Position numbers and translations under genes: made by a program. A stretch of 64,000 bases of DNA, from NCBI RefSeq assembly GCF_000739595.1, contig NZ_BBJP01000006.1, positions 62,001 to 126,000 on the forward strand. The letters run 5' to 3'. Source of the stretch: Halorubrum halophilum (GTDB taxonomy: Archaea > Halobacteriota > Halobacteria > Halobacteriales > Haloferacaceae). The notes under the pieces are model-generated. The model ran no database searches and was not told the origin of the DNA. It worked only from the letters and a program-made list of their open reading frames with translations. Below, in pieces: positions 35,832 to 44,467 of the stretch. Numbering within the stretch: the first letter of the stretch is position 1; each line of letters starts with the position of its first letter.

Positions 35832-37811
35832 ATGTACGACGACACCGGAACGATGTGGACGAAGTGGCTGGCAGCGGTCGGGACCGCGTGTCTGTTGGGA
35901 GCGGTCTGGATCCTCTACCGGGTCCCGCCGGCGACCGGCTACGAGATCTCGATCTACCGCGCGTACCCGACGCTGTTCTGGGTACTCCTGATAGCGACGA
36001 TGTTCGCCGGACAGCTCGTCGTGCTACTGGCCGGGATCGCCGACGGGCGCGGGGCCGCGGACGTGCTCCCGGGGGTGGCGCTCGTCGTCGTGCCCGGATT
36101 CATTCTGGTGCTGCTTCCGTACGTCCGCGGATACCCGGTGTACGGTCGGGCCGACGTGTTGACACATATCGGGCTCTTACAGGACCTCCCGGAGCTCGGG
36201 ATCACCCTGAACATCTATCCGCCGACCCACATCTTCACGCAGACGCTGGCAGCCGCGACCGGACTGCCGGAGATCGGCACGATCAACCTCCTCCCGGTCG
36301 TGTTCTTGGCCGTCTTCCTCGGCTCGATGGCGCTGCTGGTCGATCACCTGTTCGACGACGCCCGACGACGGGCGTTCTGTCTGCCCTTCGTACTGGTCCC
36401 GATCGGTGGTTCGGCCCATGTGAATGCCGTCCCGTTCATCCTGAGCGTCCTTCTCGTCCCCTTCTTGCTCTACCTCATGGTCAAGGAGCACGGGTCGCAT
36501 GCGGTCCCCGTCCGTGCGCTGATGTTGATCGCGCTCGTCGGCGTCGTGGTGTACCACCCGCTGACGGCCGTCTTCACGCTGATCACGCTCGCCACCTACA
36601 GCGTCTTCAACAGGCTCCCGGCGATACGAGCACAGTGGAGCGGGCTCCCGAACCTCACTTCGCTGACGACCGTGTTGTTCGTCGCCTGGTACCTGAAATA
36701 CACCGGGATCATCGTCCGGTTCCGAACCATCGTCGACGACTTCCTGGGTCCCGCCGGCGGCCCCTCCCCTCTACAGTCCACCACTGAGACCGTCGATCGC
36801 ACGTCGCCCGACCTGATCGACCTCCTTCAGATCATACTCCTTCAGCGCGGTACCGACGTACTGGCCTTCGGACTGGCGTCGGTGTTCCTCGCCATCGCGG
36901 TCGCGCTGTGGTACTACCGGGACGAGCGACCCGCCGTCTTCACGCTCGCGTACGGGAGCACGACGCTTCTGTTCGGGTTCATGGCGGCGCTGTTCCTGAC
37001 GAACGACCTCATCGCCGGGTTCGGCCGACCCCTCTTCTTCGGGAAGCTGTTCGCCGCGGCGTTCGTCGGAGCGCTGTTCCACCTCCTCTGGAAGCAGTCA
37101 GAGTCGATCGAGGGACAGACCGTCGTCAGCGTCGCGTTCGCCGGGCTGTTGCTGGTGACGGTTCTGCTGTCCGTGTTCGGGATGTTCTCGTCCCCGCTCG
37201 TGTTCGATAAGAACCACCAGGTCACGGAGATGGAGCTCGACGGGACCGAGTGGCTGTTTGAGAACCGGGACCCGGAGCATCTCATCGACGAGCAGGGGAT
37301 CTACCACTACCGCTTTTACCACCGCTACTACGGGACGGACCAGCCGGACGAGACGATCCGGTGGGGCGGCTCGTCGCCGCCTGACCACTACAACTACACC
37401 GTCAACGAGCGGCTCGGACAGAGCTACGACGACGACAGGTACCTGCTGTTACCGAAGGCGGGACGGATCACGTATCCGGAGCGGTTCCCAGACTACCGCG
37501 AGCAGTGGGCGTTCTTCCCCGAGGACTTCGAGCGCCTCGAAGCCGACCCGTCGGTCAATCGCGTGTACGACAACGGGGAGGTGAACGTGTATCTGGTCGA
37601 CCCCGAACAGACGTCCGATGAGGCCGACGACGGGGGAGACGGTGTCGGCGAAGCGGACGGTGTCGGCGAAGCGGACGGTGTCGGCGGAGCGGACGGTGCT
37701 GGCGGAGCGGACGGTGTCGGTGGTGTTGGCGGGATCAACGAGACAGACGGAACCAACGAGACAGACGGAGCCGGCGGCGAGATACCCACCCGGATCCGAG
37801 CGAAATACTGA
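35832..37811 (+). CDS. large polytopic membrane protein of the glycan region
   Basis: A 659-residue membrane protein read from ATG 35832 (MYDDTGTMWTKWLAAVGTAC). It has about a dozen hydrophobic helices to about residue 445, then a soluble C-terminal domain (FENRDPEHLIDEQGIYHYRF and onward). It resembles the many haloarchaeal multi-spanning proteins of glycan gene clusters (GT-C or flippase/polymerase-like), but I see no diagnostic catalytic motif. The extreme C terminus is a repetitive Gly-Asp tail (GVGEADGVGEADGVGGADG) from 18-bp DNA repeats at about 37640-37725, then NETDGTNETDG. Oligosaccharide transfer or polymerisation is a guess from context. Confidence 0.7.
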   Translation: MYDDTGTMWTKWLAAVGTACLLGAVWILYRVPPATGYEISIYRAYPTLFWVLLIATMFAGQLVVLLAGIADGRGAADVLPGVALVVVPGFILVLLPYVRGYPVYGRADVLTHIGLLQDLPELGITLNIYPPTHIFTQTLAAATGLPEIGTINLLPVVFLAVFLGSMALLVDHLFDDARRRAFCLPFVLVPIGGSAHVNAVPFILSVLLVPFLLYLMVKEHGSHAVPVRALMLIALVGVVVYHPLTAVFTLITLATYSVFNRLPAIRAQWSGLPNLTSLTTVLFVAWYLKYTGIIVRFRTIVDDFLGPAGGPSPLQSTTETVDRTSPDLIDLLQIILLQRGTDVLAFGLASVFLAIAVALWYYRDERPAVFTLAYGSTTLLFGFMAALFLTNDLIAGFGRPLFFGKLFAAAFVGALFHLLWKQSESIEGQTVVSVAFAGLLLVTVLLSVFGMFSSPLVFDKNHQVTEMELDGTEWLFENRDPEHLIDEQGIYHYRFYHRYYGTDQPDETIRWGGSSPPDHYNYTVNERLGQSYDDDRYLLLPKAGRITYPERFPDYREQWAFFPEDFERLEADPSVNRVYDNGEVNVYLVDPEQTSDEADDGGDGVGEADGVGEADGVGGADGAGGADGVGGVGGINETDGTNETDGAGGEIPTRIRAKY

Positions 37812-38002
37812 ATAATGTCGGGTTAACGAAGCCTTAAGACAGTCATAACGGCCCCGCGGGAGTGAGCGTTCACCCGCCCAACCGCCTTCTTCGAGCCGGA
37901 ATCGTCGTCTGCCGGTCCGGTTGGCTAGCTGAACAGTCATCAGATTGTGAACATATAATTAACGATACACTTATTGCAGTTAGCATCTGATTACCACTTG
38001 CA

Positions 38003-38221
38003 ATGGCACACAAGCTGGCACACAATCGCGGTAGCGACCGCTCTACGGCGACATCTGACGGCGACCGGAAAGGGGCTCTCACCCGGCGGCAGTACGTCAA
38101 GCTCGGCACTGCGACCGCGGCGAGCCTTCTGATCGGCGGCGCGTCGGTCGGCGGCTCGACGGGCGCGACGACGGACACCGGCGAGCTCTTTTGGACCGAC
38201 TTCAGCGAGGGATCGCTGTGA
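38003..38221 (+). CDS. Tat-signal leader ORF upstream of beta-helix protein
   Basis: A 72-residue ORF containing a clear Tat signal: TRRQYVKLG followed by the hydrophobic TATAASLLIGGASVGG. After it come only some 20 residues, ending ELFWTDFSEGSL. Its TGA overlaps a GTG that opens the large beta-helix gene in the -1 frame. Either the two products are made separately by coupled translation, or one base has been lost or gained (or a frameshift is used) and the leader belongs to the large protein. An AT-rich promoter (catataattaac) lies about 50 bases upstream. Confidence 0.65.
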   Translation: MAHKLAHNRGSDRSTATSDGDRKGALTRRQYVKLGTATAASLLIGGASVGGSTGATTDTGELFWTDFSEGSL

Positions 38222-40683
38222 CGGTTCTGAACGTCCGAGATTTCGGCGCGGTCGGCGACGGCTCGACCGACGACACCGCCGCGATCCAAGACGCACTCGA
38301 CGCCGCGAACAACGGCGACGAGGTGTACGTTCCCGCGACCGGGAGCTCCTACCTCGTAACGGGCCATAACGCGGTGGTCGACGTTAACCCGTCACACGAC
38401 GGCGTCCGGCTCTACGGCGACGGCGAGGGGAGTCGGATCGAGTACGGCGGCGGCAACGGCGGACGGAACGTGTTCATGGTCAGCGTCGACCCCGGCGACG
38501 ACGGTATCGACGGCTTCGTGCTGGAGAATCTAACGCTCGACGGCGGGCTCGGGAGCGTCGAAGGCGATCCGAACGTCGCCGCGGGGATCCAGGTCCGGAG
38601 CCCCCACGCGGGGGACGAGGGAAGCGTGGACATCTCGATCCGGGACGTGCGGGCGACCAACTGCTACGGGAACGGTATCGACGTTCGTTCCGCGGGGACG
38701 ACCGTCACGAACTGCACGGCCGATAACAACCGACAACACGGGTTCGGGATGCACACCAGCGGCGATCCGTTCCAAGATCCGCCGGTCCGGTTCGAGCGCT
38801 GTCTCGCCCACGGGAACGGCTTCGGCGGCGGGTACTACGGCATGGACCTGTCGGCCGGGAAGGGCGTGGCCGAGGACTGCGTGCTCCACGACAACGAGGG
38901 CGCGGGCGCGACCAAGTGCTCAGACGGAGCCGACCGGATGGTGTACCGCCGCTGCCGACTGGCGAACAACGAGGGCGTCAGCTTCCAGAACACCAGCGGA
39001 CAGGGCGCGACGGTCGTTTTCGACCAGATCGTCGCCGAGGGTAACGCGTACACCATGCGGCTGACGGAGGACGGCACCTACCGGGTCCCCGCGGGCTCCG
39101 AACTGGTGTTCGCCGACAACGGGCCGGACGTCCGCGGCGCGCTCTATCTCACCGACGACTCGGTGTTAGAGGCCGGCGACGCGACGCTGTGGATCAGCGG
39201 ACAGACCGGCGGTGCGGGCCTGCGCGCCAGTTCCGACGGAGCCGGCAGTCGCGTCGGGACCTACTACCACGCGAACAACGAGGACGGGGCGATCTCGAAC
39301 GATCAGAACATCTCGTTCGGAACGATAGCGAGCGATCTGAAGGCCGACCTCGACGGCGTCCCGACCGCCGACCAGGTCGGCGCGTGGACCGACGCCGAAA
39401 TCGACACCGGCAGCGACGACGGGTCGACGGGCGAGGGGACGACCGACGACTCGCCGTTCGACGCGTGGACCCCGCGATGGGACGCCAGCGCGAGCGACTG
39501 GGGGGTCGTCGCGGGCGACGAGTACGAGGGCGGGCACGCGCTCCGGTACGACCACGACGGCACGGACGCGGCCCGGCGGGCGATCTCCTGGGACGCCGCC
39601 GGTACCCCCTCGGACGTCGAGGTACTCGACAGGGTTCGAGTCCCGTCGTTCGAGACCGACGGTGACCGCGGGTACCACGCGCGAGTGCACCTCCGGTCGT
39701 CGTACGCCGGCGGAGACGAGACCGGCTACTGGATCGAGCTGGAGGACGCCGAAGACGCGTTCAGGCTGGCGAAGTACTCCGTCGACGGGATGGAGACGCT
39801 GGCTCGGTTCGGGGCGCCCGCCGAGGGTGTGTTCTTCTACCGCCGGTTCCGTGCCGAGGGGGAACGTCTGCGGGTCAAGGTGTGGAAAGCGACCGAATCC
39901 GAGCCCGATACCTGGGACGCCGACGTCACCGACGCGGACCACGCCGACGGGTGGGTCGGGCTCGGCTCCTTCGACCCGGGCGCGTTCCAGACCGACGTGC
40001 TCGGCGTCGCGACCGACGGCGGAACCGTCCAACTCGAAGCCGACGACGAGTCGGGCACCGACGAGCCGGCCCCCGACGAGCCGGAGCCGGTCGCCGACCC
40101 CGAGGTCGTCTCGCTCGAGGCCCGGAATCTGACGGCGGACGCCGCGACGCTCGCCGGCGACCTCCGAGACCTCGGTGGGGCAGACGAGGTCCGCGTGCGC
40201 TTCGAACTGCGCACCGCGGCCACGGACGCCTGGACCGCCGTGGGCGGCGAGACGCTGGGCTCGCCGTCGGAGTTCACGCACATCGTCTCGGGGCTCGACG
40301 CGGCCGCCGCGTACGAGTTCCGCGCCGTCGCCGACGGAACCGATGCGACCGTTGCCGGGGAGATCGTCTCGTTCGCGACGCTCGACGACGCGGACGAGAA
40401 CGCCGCGCCGACGATCGAACAGTTCGAGGTCACCGACCGGAGCACCAACAAGTGGAACCGGTTCGACGTCAACTGGAAAGTGGCCGACGGCGACGGCGAC
40501 CTCGACGCGGTCGTCTCGACGCTGGAGCGCAACGGCCGAACGGTCGCCGCGGACAGCACGACCGTGTCGGGCGACGGGGCGAGCTACACCCACCTGCTCC
40601 GCGTTCGCGGGAAGGTCGACACCGTCCGCCTCTGCGTGAACGACACGTCGAACGCGACGGCGACGCGAGAGTACGAGATCTGA
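38218..40683 (+). CDS. right-handed beta-helix protein with lectin-like and FN3-like domains
   Basis: An 821-residue protein read from GTG 38218. Residues about 1-385 are a pectate-lyase-type beta-helix, opening VLNVRDFGAVGDGSTDDTAA, the classic polygalacturonase/pectate-lyase start, with repeated short strands such as VENLTLDG-like turns. Then DDSPFDAWTPRWDASASDWG begins a concanavalin-like domain of about 200 residues. The C-terminal 200 residues include a fibronectin-III-like domain (ADPEVVSLEARNLTADAATL). It has no signal of its own; the preceding ORF has a Tat signal. It is likely an extracellular polysaccharide-acting or adhesive protein. Confidence 0.8.
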   Translation: MTVLNVRDFGAVGDGSTDDTAAIQDALDAANNGDEVYVPATGSSYLVTGHNAVVDVNPSHDGVRLYGDGEGSRIEYGGGNGGRNVFMVSVDPGDDGIDGFVLENLTLDGGLGSVEGDPNVAAGIQVRSPHAGDEGSVDISIRDVRATNCYGNGIDVRSAGTTVTNCTADNNRQHGFGMHTSGDPFQDPPVRFERCLAHGNGFGGGYYGMDLSAGKGVAEDCVLHDNEGAGATKCSDGADRMVYRRCRLANNEGVSFQNTSGQGATVVFDQIVAEGNAYTMRLTEDGTYRVPAGSELVFADNGPDVRGALYLTDDSVLEAGDATLWISGQTGGAGLRASSDGAGSRVGTYYHANNEDGAISNDQNISFGTIASDLKADLDGVPTADQVGAWTDAEIDTGSDDGSTGEGTTDDSPFDAWTPRWDASASDWGVVAGDEYEGGHALRYDHDGTDAARRAISWDAAGTPSDVEVLDRVRVPSFETDGDRGYHARVHLRSSYAGGDETGYWIELEDAEDAFRLAKYSVDGMETLARFGAPAEGVFFYRRFRAEGERLRVKVWKATESEPDTWDADVTDADHADGWVGLGSFDPGAFQTDVLGVATDGGTVQLEADDESGTDEPAPDEPEPVADPEVVSLEARNLTADAATLAGDLRDLGGADEVRVRFELRTAATDAWTAVGGETLGSPSEFTHIVSGLDAAAAYEFRAVADGTDATVAGEIVSFATLDDADENAAPTIEQFEVTDRSTNKWNRFDVNWKVADGDGDLDAVVSTLERNGRTVAADSTTVSGDGASYTHLLRVRGKVDTVRLCVNDTSNATATREYEI

Positions 40684-40778
40684 ACCGGCGGTCAGCGTTC
40701 AGCGCTCCGCGGCGTTGAACCCGCAGTACGGGCGTTTGGCTCCTGCTAACTATGCCTCGGCGGCCCAAAGGGGGATTA

Positions 40779-42116
40779 ATGGTATCTCGCCGCCGTGCAC
40801 TCGCCCTCTTCTCTCTCTCAGCCGCGGCGCTCGCGGGCTGTAACGAGATAGACGACGATCCGGATGACGACGATCCGGACGCGGATGGCCCCGACGCGTC
40901 CGACGACACCGTCTTGGACGTCCGCGACTTCGGGGCCGCCGTCGACGGGACCACTGACGACACACAGGCTGTCCGAGACGCGATCGACGCTGTCGAAACG
41001 GGCGGCACCGTCTACTTCCCACCGGGGACGACGCTCGTGTCCGCAGATGACAAGACGGCGGAAGGGGCGAAGGCGATCGAGGTTCGCGGCAACGACTTCC
41101 CGGACGACGTGACCTTCCGCGGCGACGGCGAGGAGTCCGTGGTCAAGCTCGCCGGCGGCCACGAGGATAACCACGGGCTGTTCTCCTGGAAGCCAGAGGA
41201 CGGAATTTCCGGACACGTCGTCCGCGACCTCACGGTCGACGGCAACCGACACGAGCAGCCCGCCGACCCCGAGAACAGCGATAACGGCCTGAACCTCGGC
41301 GTGAGCGAGGCCGGCAACGACGACGCGACCGTCGACATCACGTTCCGCGACGTGTGGAGCGTCGACGCCAACACCGAGTGTTTCACCTTCCTTCAGGGCG
41401 GCTGCGTCGCGGATCGATGCACCGCCAGCGGCGCCGGGAAACACGGGTTCGGGATCGACACGTACGACAACGTCGGCCCGGTCCTGCCCCCGGTCGTCGT
41501 CCGGAACTCCCACGCGTATGACTGCGACATCTACGGGATCGACTGCTCCGGGGGGACGACGCTCGTCGAGGACTGCGTGCTCGAGAACAACGGCTGGGGA
41601 ACGAAGACGACCGGCCAGGTGTTCGAGGCCACGTTCCGCCGGGTTCGGCTGGCGAACAACGATAAGGTCGGATATATGCGGAACGACACGCCGACGGAAA
41701 CCGGTGAGACCGCGCGGGTGCAGCTCGACCACGTGGTGTGCCACTCGAACAGCGGTCAGGGATTCCGCCTCGGGCGCGACACCGAGTTCATAATCGGGAC
41801 CATCACCGCGCTCGGGAATAACGCCACTGGGGACGGAAGTGGAAACATCTCGATCATGGATAACGCGACCGTAACCGCCGACGAGGTCCGCTCGTTCAAC
41901 GCCGAGGTCGGCGCCGGCATCCACTACTGGAGCACCGAGTCGTCCACGATCTCGCGGTACGTGAACTTCGGGAACCGAGACGGTCCGTTCCACGGGGAGA
42001 TCGAGAAGCTCGTCGTGCAGGCCATCGACGTCGACGTGCCGAACGACATCGTCGACTCGATCGCGACCGGCCCGGTGCCGAACGCCGACGAAGTCGGCGC
42101 CGGAACGGGCGACTGA
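40779..42116 (+). CDS. Tat-lipoprotein, beta-helix (pectate-lyase-like)
   Basis: A 445-residue exported lipoprotein. The N terminus MVSRRRALALFSLSAAALAG followed by Cys combines a Tat twin-arginine with a lipobox (LAGC), so it should be anchored to membrane lipid outside the cell. A highly acidic spacer (DDDPDDDDPDADGPD) precedes the beta-helix domain, which opens VLDVRDFGAAVDGTTDDTQA. I use the ATG at 40779; an ATG at 40752 is also in frame. It is a close relative of the preceding beta-helix domain and probably a tandem duplicate that kept its signal. Confidence 0.82.
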   Translation: MVSRRRALALFSLSAAALAGCNEIDDDPDDDDPDADGPDASDDTVLDVRDFGAAVDGTTDDTQAVRDAIDAVETGGTVYFPPGTTLVSADDKTAEGAKAIEVRGNDFPDDVTFRGDGEESVVKLAGGHEDNHGLFSWKPEDGISGHVVRDLTVDGNRHEQPADPENSDNGLNLGVSEAGNDDATVDITFRDVWSVDANTECFTFLQGGCVADRCTASGAGKHGFGIDTYDNVGPVLPPVVVRNSHAYDCDIYGIDCSGGTTLVEDCVLENNGWGTKTTGQVFEATFRRVRLANNDKVGYMRNDTPTETGETARVQLDHVVCHSNSGQGFRLGRDTEFIIGTITALGNNATGDGSGNISIMDNATVTADEVRSFNAEVGAGIHYWSTESSTISRYVNFGNRDGPFHGEIEKLVVQAIDVDVPNDIVDSIATGPVPNADEVGAGTGD

Positions 42117-42282
42117 CGCGGAGAAACGGCCGGATCGCTACGGAGCGAAGCGAGCTCGACGAGCGATGTCGCCGCCGCCGAACGAGCCGGTTCCGTCCGC
42201 ACGGCGATCGAGCGATTTGTGTCAATATTATGGGGAGTCATAATGATGATATAACAAATATACCCCTCGAACAGTTTGCCAT

Positions 42283-43221
42283 ATGGGACTCACTACCCGG
42301 ATCCGTCGGAACCCGCGTCTCTTGCTGAAAGGGATCCGAGACGTTCCGGCAGCCTTCGCCGAACTGAATCGTCTCTATCACACGAAGCGATCCGGTCCGG
42401 AGTACAACCGAAATGGGATCGACGTGTTCGAGGAGGAGTGGGACAACCTCATCATCCTCGACGCCTGTCGATTCGACTACTTCGCCGAGTCGACCGACTT
42501 TGACAGCCCCGTCGAACGTCGGGTGTCGCGGGGATCCACCAGTCGGGAGTTTATTACTGGGAACTTCGCGAATCGTGCGCTTCACGATGTCGTGTACGTC
42601 TCAGGAAACCGGTGGTTCTTGGAGCTCCGAGAGTTTCTCAACGCTGAAGTCCACGCGTATCGGGACGTCGAGCGTGATTTTCGTGTCGATCGCCTCGATG
42701 ATTCCAAGAGCGACGTGGGATACGTTCCGTACCCGGAGACGGTGTTAGAGTCGGCGATCGAAGCGGCCGAAGAGTTTCCCGACAAACGCCTCATCATCCA
42801 CCTCATGCAACCCCACAAGCCGTATCTGGGGCCGAACAGCGATCTGTTCACGTACGATGGCGGACTTCGATCGACGATGGCCGCCAGCGGTGACGTCGAC
42901 ATCGACACGCTCCGTCAGGCCTACCGAGATACCCTAGAGATCACTCTCGATCATGTGGAGTCGGCGCTGGACTCCCTCGATGGGCGCACGGTGATCACGG
43001 CCGACCACGGAGAGCTGCTCGGTGAACGCCTCCGTCCGATCCCCGTGCGGTGGTACGGTCACAAGGAAGGCGTCTACGTCCCGGAGCTCGTCGATGTGCC
43101 GTGGCAGGTCGTGAAAGAGGGTCCGAGACGAGAGATCAGCGCCGACCCGCCCGAGCAGATGCCCGACGTGGACGAGGAGACAGTGGAGGACACCCTCCGT
43201 GCACTCGGGTACGTTCCGTAG
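42283..43221 (+). CDS. sulfatase-like (alkaline-phosphatase superfamily) protein
   Basis: A 312-residue protein of the type found in haloarchaeal glycan loci. Motifs are NLIILDACRFDYFAE (first metal Asp), RGSTSREF (possible Ser/Thr nucleophile), HLMQPHKPYLGP and TVITADHGELLGERL with GHKEGVYVPELVDVPW. These give the DH and H ligands of the fold. No signal peptide is seen. It may act on a phosphorylated or sulfated sugar. Its base composition is noticeably more AT-rich than its neighbours, and the upstream promoter area also is, which may mean later acquisition. Confidence 0.8.
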   Translation: MGLTTRIRRNPRLLLKGIRDVPAAFAELNRLYHTKRSGPEYNRNGIDVFEEEWDNLIILDACRFDYFAESTDFDSPVERRVSRGSTSREFITGNFANRALHDVVYVSGNRWFLELREFLNAEVHAYRDVERDFRVDRLDDSKSDVGYVPYPETVLESAIEAAEEFPDKRLIIHLMQPHKPYLGPNSDLFTYDGGLRSTMAASGDVDIDTLRQAYRDTLEITLDHVESALDSLDGRTVITADHGELLGERLRPIPVRWYGHKEGVYVPELVDVPWQVVKEGPRREISADPPEQMPDVDEETVEDTLRALGYVP

Positions 43222-43563
43222 CGAGTCGACCGGTTAATCCCTTCGTTAAGTGTCTCTAACGGCATCATAAACCGATCGCTTCATCCGCCGAGTCGATGAC
43301 TAATAGGCACTCTGTATTCGGCAACCAATCCCGTTCATCGATTAATAATTTCAACGAATCTCCGAATTCATATAGCGGACTACCCCTCTCTACGGATTCT
43401 ATATATATGTAGGTAGAGGTGGTACAGCCGATATGGGAGAACGGACGGCGGCGGGCCACTCGTGTCGATCGGCCGATTACCCGGAGCGTAAGCCTTCCGC
43501 GGCGGTCACGCACACGTCCGAAACGGAGCGAGACATTTCGTCTGGAACACGTCAGGAAGGGAT
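43222..43563. other. AT-rich gene-free stretch
   Basis: About 340 bases, AT-rich in the first half, with a run tatatatatg at about 43400. The minus-strand frame 43265-43513 has a protein-like C-terminal half (GSPLYEFGDSLKLLIDERDW) but a basic, unlikely N-terminal half. I treat it as a possible remnant, not a gene. Confidence 0.35.
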
Positions 43564-44349
43564 ATGATCGGATTACTCGGAAAGGCCGAGGAGGTCAGAC
43601 GCTCGGAGGGCGCGCTGACGATGGCCCAGCGGGGCGTGAACTACCTCGCGTGGCGCGGGTCTCCGGTGCTGTGGCCGCTGTTTAACCGCGGGCGGGCGAT
43701 CAGACACCGACTGCGGTACGACGCCCCGCCGAACGTGTACGAGCCGCTCTTCGTCTCTCCGTCGGAGATCACGCGATTCACGTGGGGTGTCTCCAAGACC
43801 CTCGGACTCGGTGCGGTCCGGGGCGGCGACTGGGAGCGGGACTCGCTCCCGCTCTCCGAGAAGTGGGTGTGTCAGGGCCTGAAACAGCGGTTCGTCGACG
43901 AACTCGACTGGGACGAGACGGAGTACGTCGAGTACCCGCGACGAAAGTACTTCGCGAAGGGCGAAGCGATCTGGGGGTACGACTCGGAAGCGGAGTTCGT
44001 CGAGCATCGCTGTAGTTACGTGGACGATCTGTACGAAAGCATCCGCCAGGACGGGTACGTGCGGTCCGAGAACGGGATGAGCGAGTTCCCGGGAATGGAT
44101 ATCCGCCGGCTCGGCTACCACCACAACTTCGACCCCCTGGTCTGTATCGGGGCCGACGGCACGATCTACCACCGAGACGGCTACCACCGGCTGATGATCG
44201 CCAAGGCCCTCGATCTTGACGCGATTCCGGTTCTGGTGCTCGCCCGACACCCGGAGTGGCAGGCGGTCCGCGAGCGCGCGTACGCGGGTGAAATGGCCGA
44301 CATCGACACCGATCGCTCACACCCCGACATCGAGCCGCTGCTGGGTTAG
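43564..44349 (+). CDS. ParB-like-fold protein of the glycan region
   Basis: A 261-residue protein of unknown function. Near the C terminus VCIGADGTIYHRDGYHRLMI followed by AKALDLDAIPVLVLARHPEW resembles the ParB/Srx nuclease-like motif (DGxHRLxxAKAL). The central part EYVEYPRRKYFAKGEAIWGY is conserved-looking but unrecognised. It lies between sulfatase-like and toroid/formyltransferase genes, so a role tied to surface glycans is likely rather than chromosome partition. Confidence 0.6.
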   Translation: MIGLLGKAEEVRRSEGALTMAQRGVNYLAWRGSPVLWPLFNRGRAIRHRLRYDAPPNVYEPLFVSPSEITRFTWGVSKTLGLGAVRGGDWERDSLPLSEKWVCQGLKQRFVDELDWDETEYVEYPRRKYFAKGEAIWGYDSEAEFVEHRCSYVDDLYESIRQDGYVRSENGMSEFPGMDIRRLGYHHNFDPLVCIGADGTIYHRDGYHRLMIAKALDLDAIPVLVLARHPEWQAVRERAYAGEMADIDTDRSHPDIEPLLG

Positions 44350-44467
44350 CGGACGTATATACATAGCAGAAGGCTCCGACGGGGACAGACATGGAACCAC
44401 CACGGCGCGGCGATCGAACCCGGACGAACGACAACGACGAGCGGGCCGACCGGGCGGCGTGACCGGC

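Noticed and set aside
39605-39660. tRNA-like text (ggttcgagtcccg) near 39630
   Set aside because: It lies inside the long beta-helix gene, and no acceptor stem or anticodon arm can be formed around it.
43265-43513. 82-codon minus-strand frame
   Set aside because: The N-terminal half is basic and unlike a protein, and the start would lie inside the probable promoter of the next gene. Only the C-terminal half might be a remnant.
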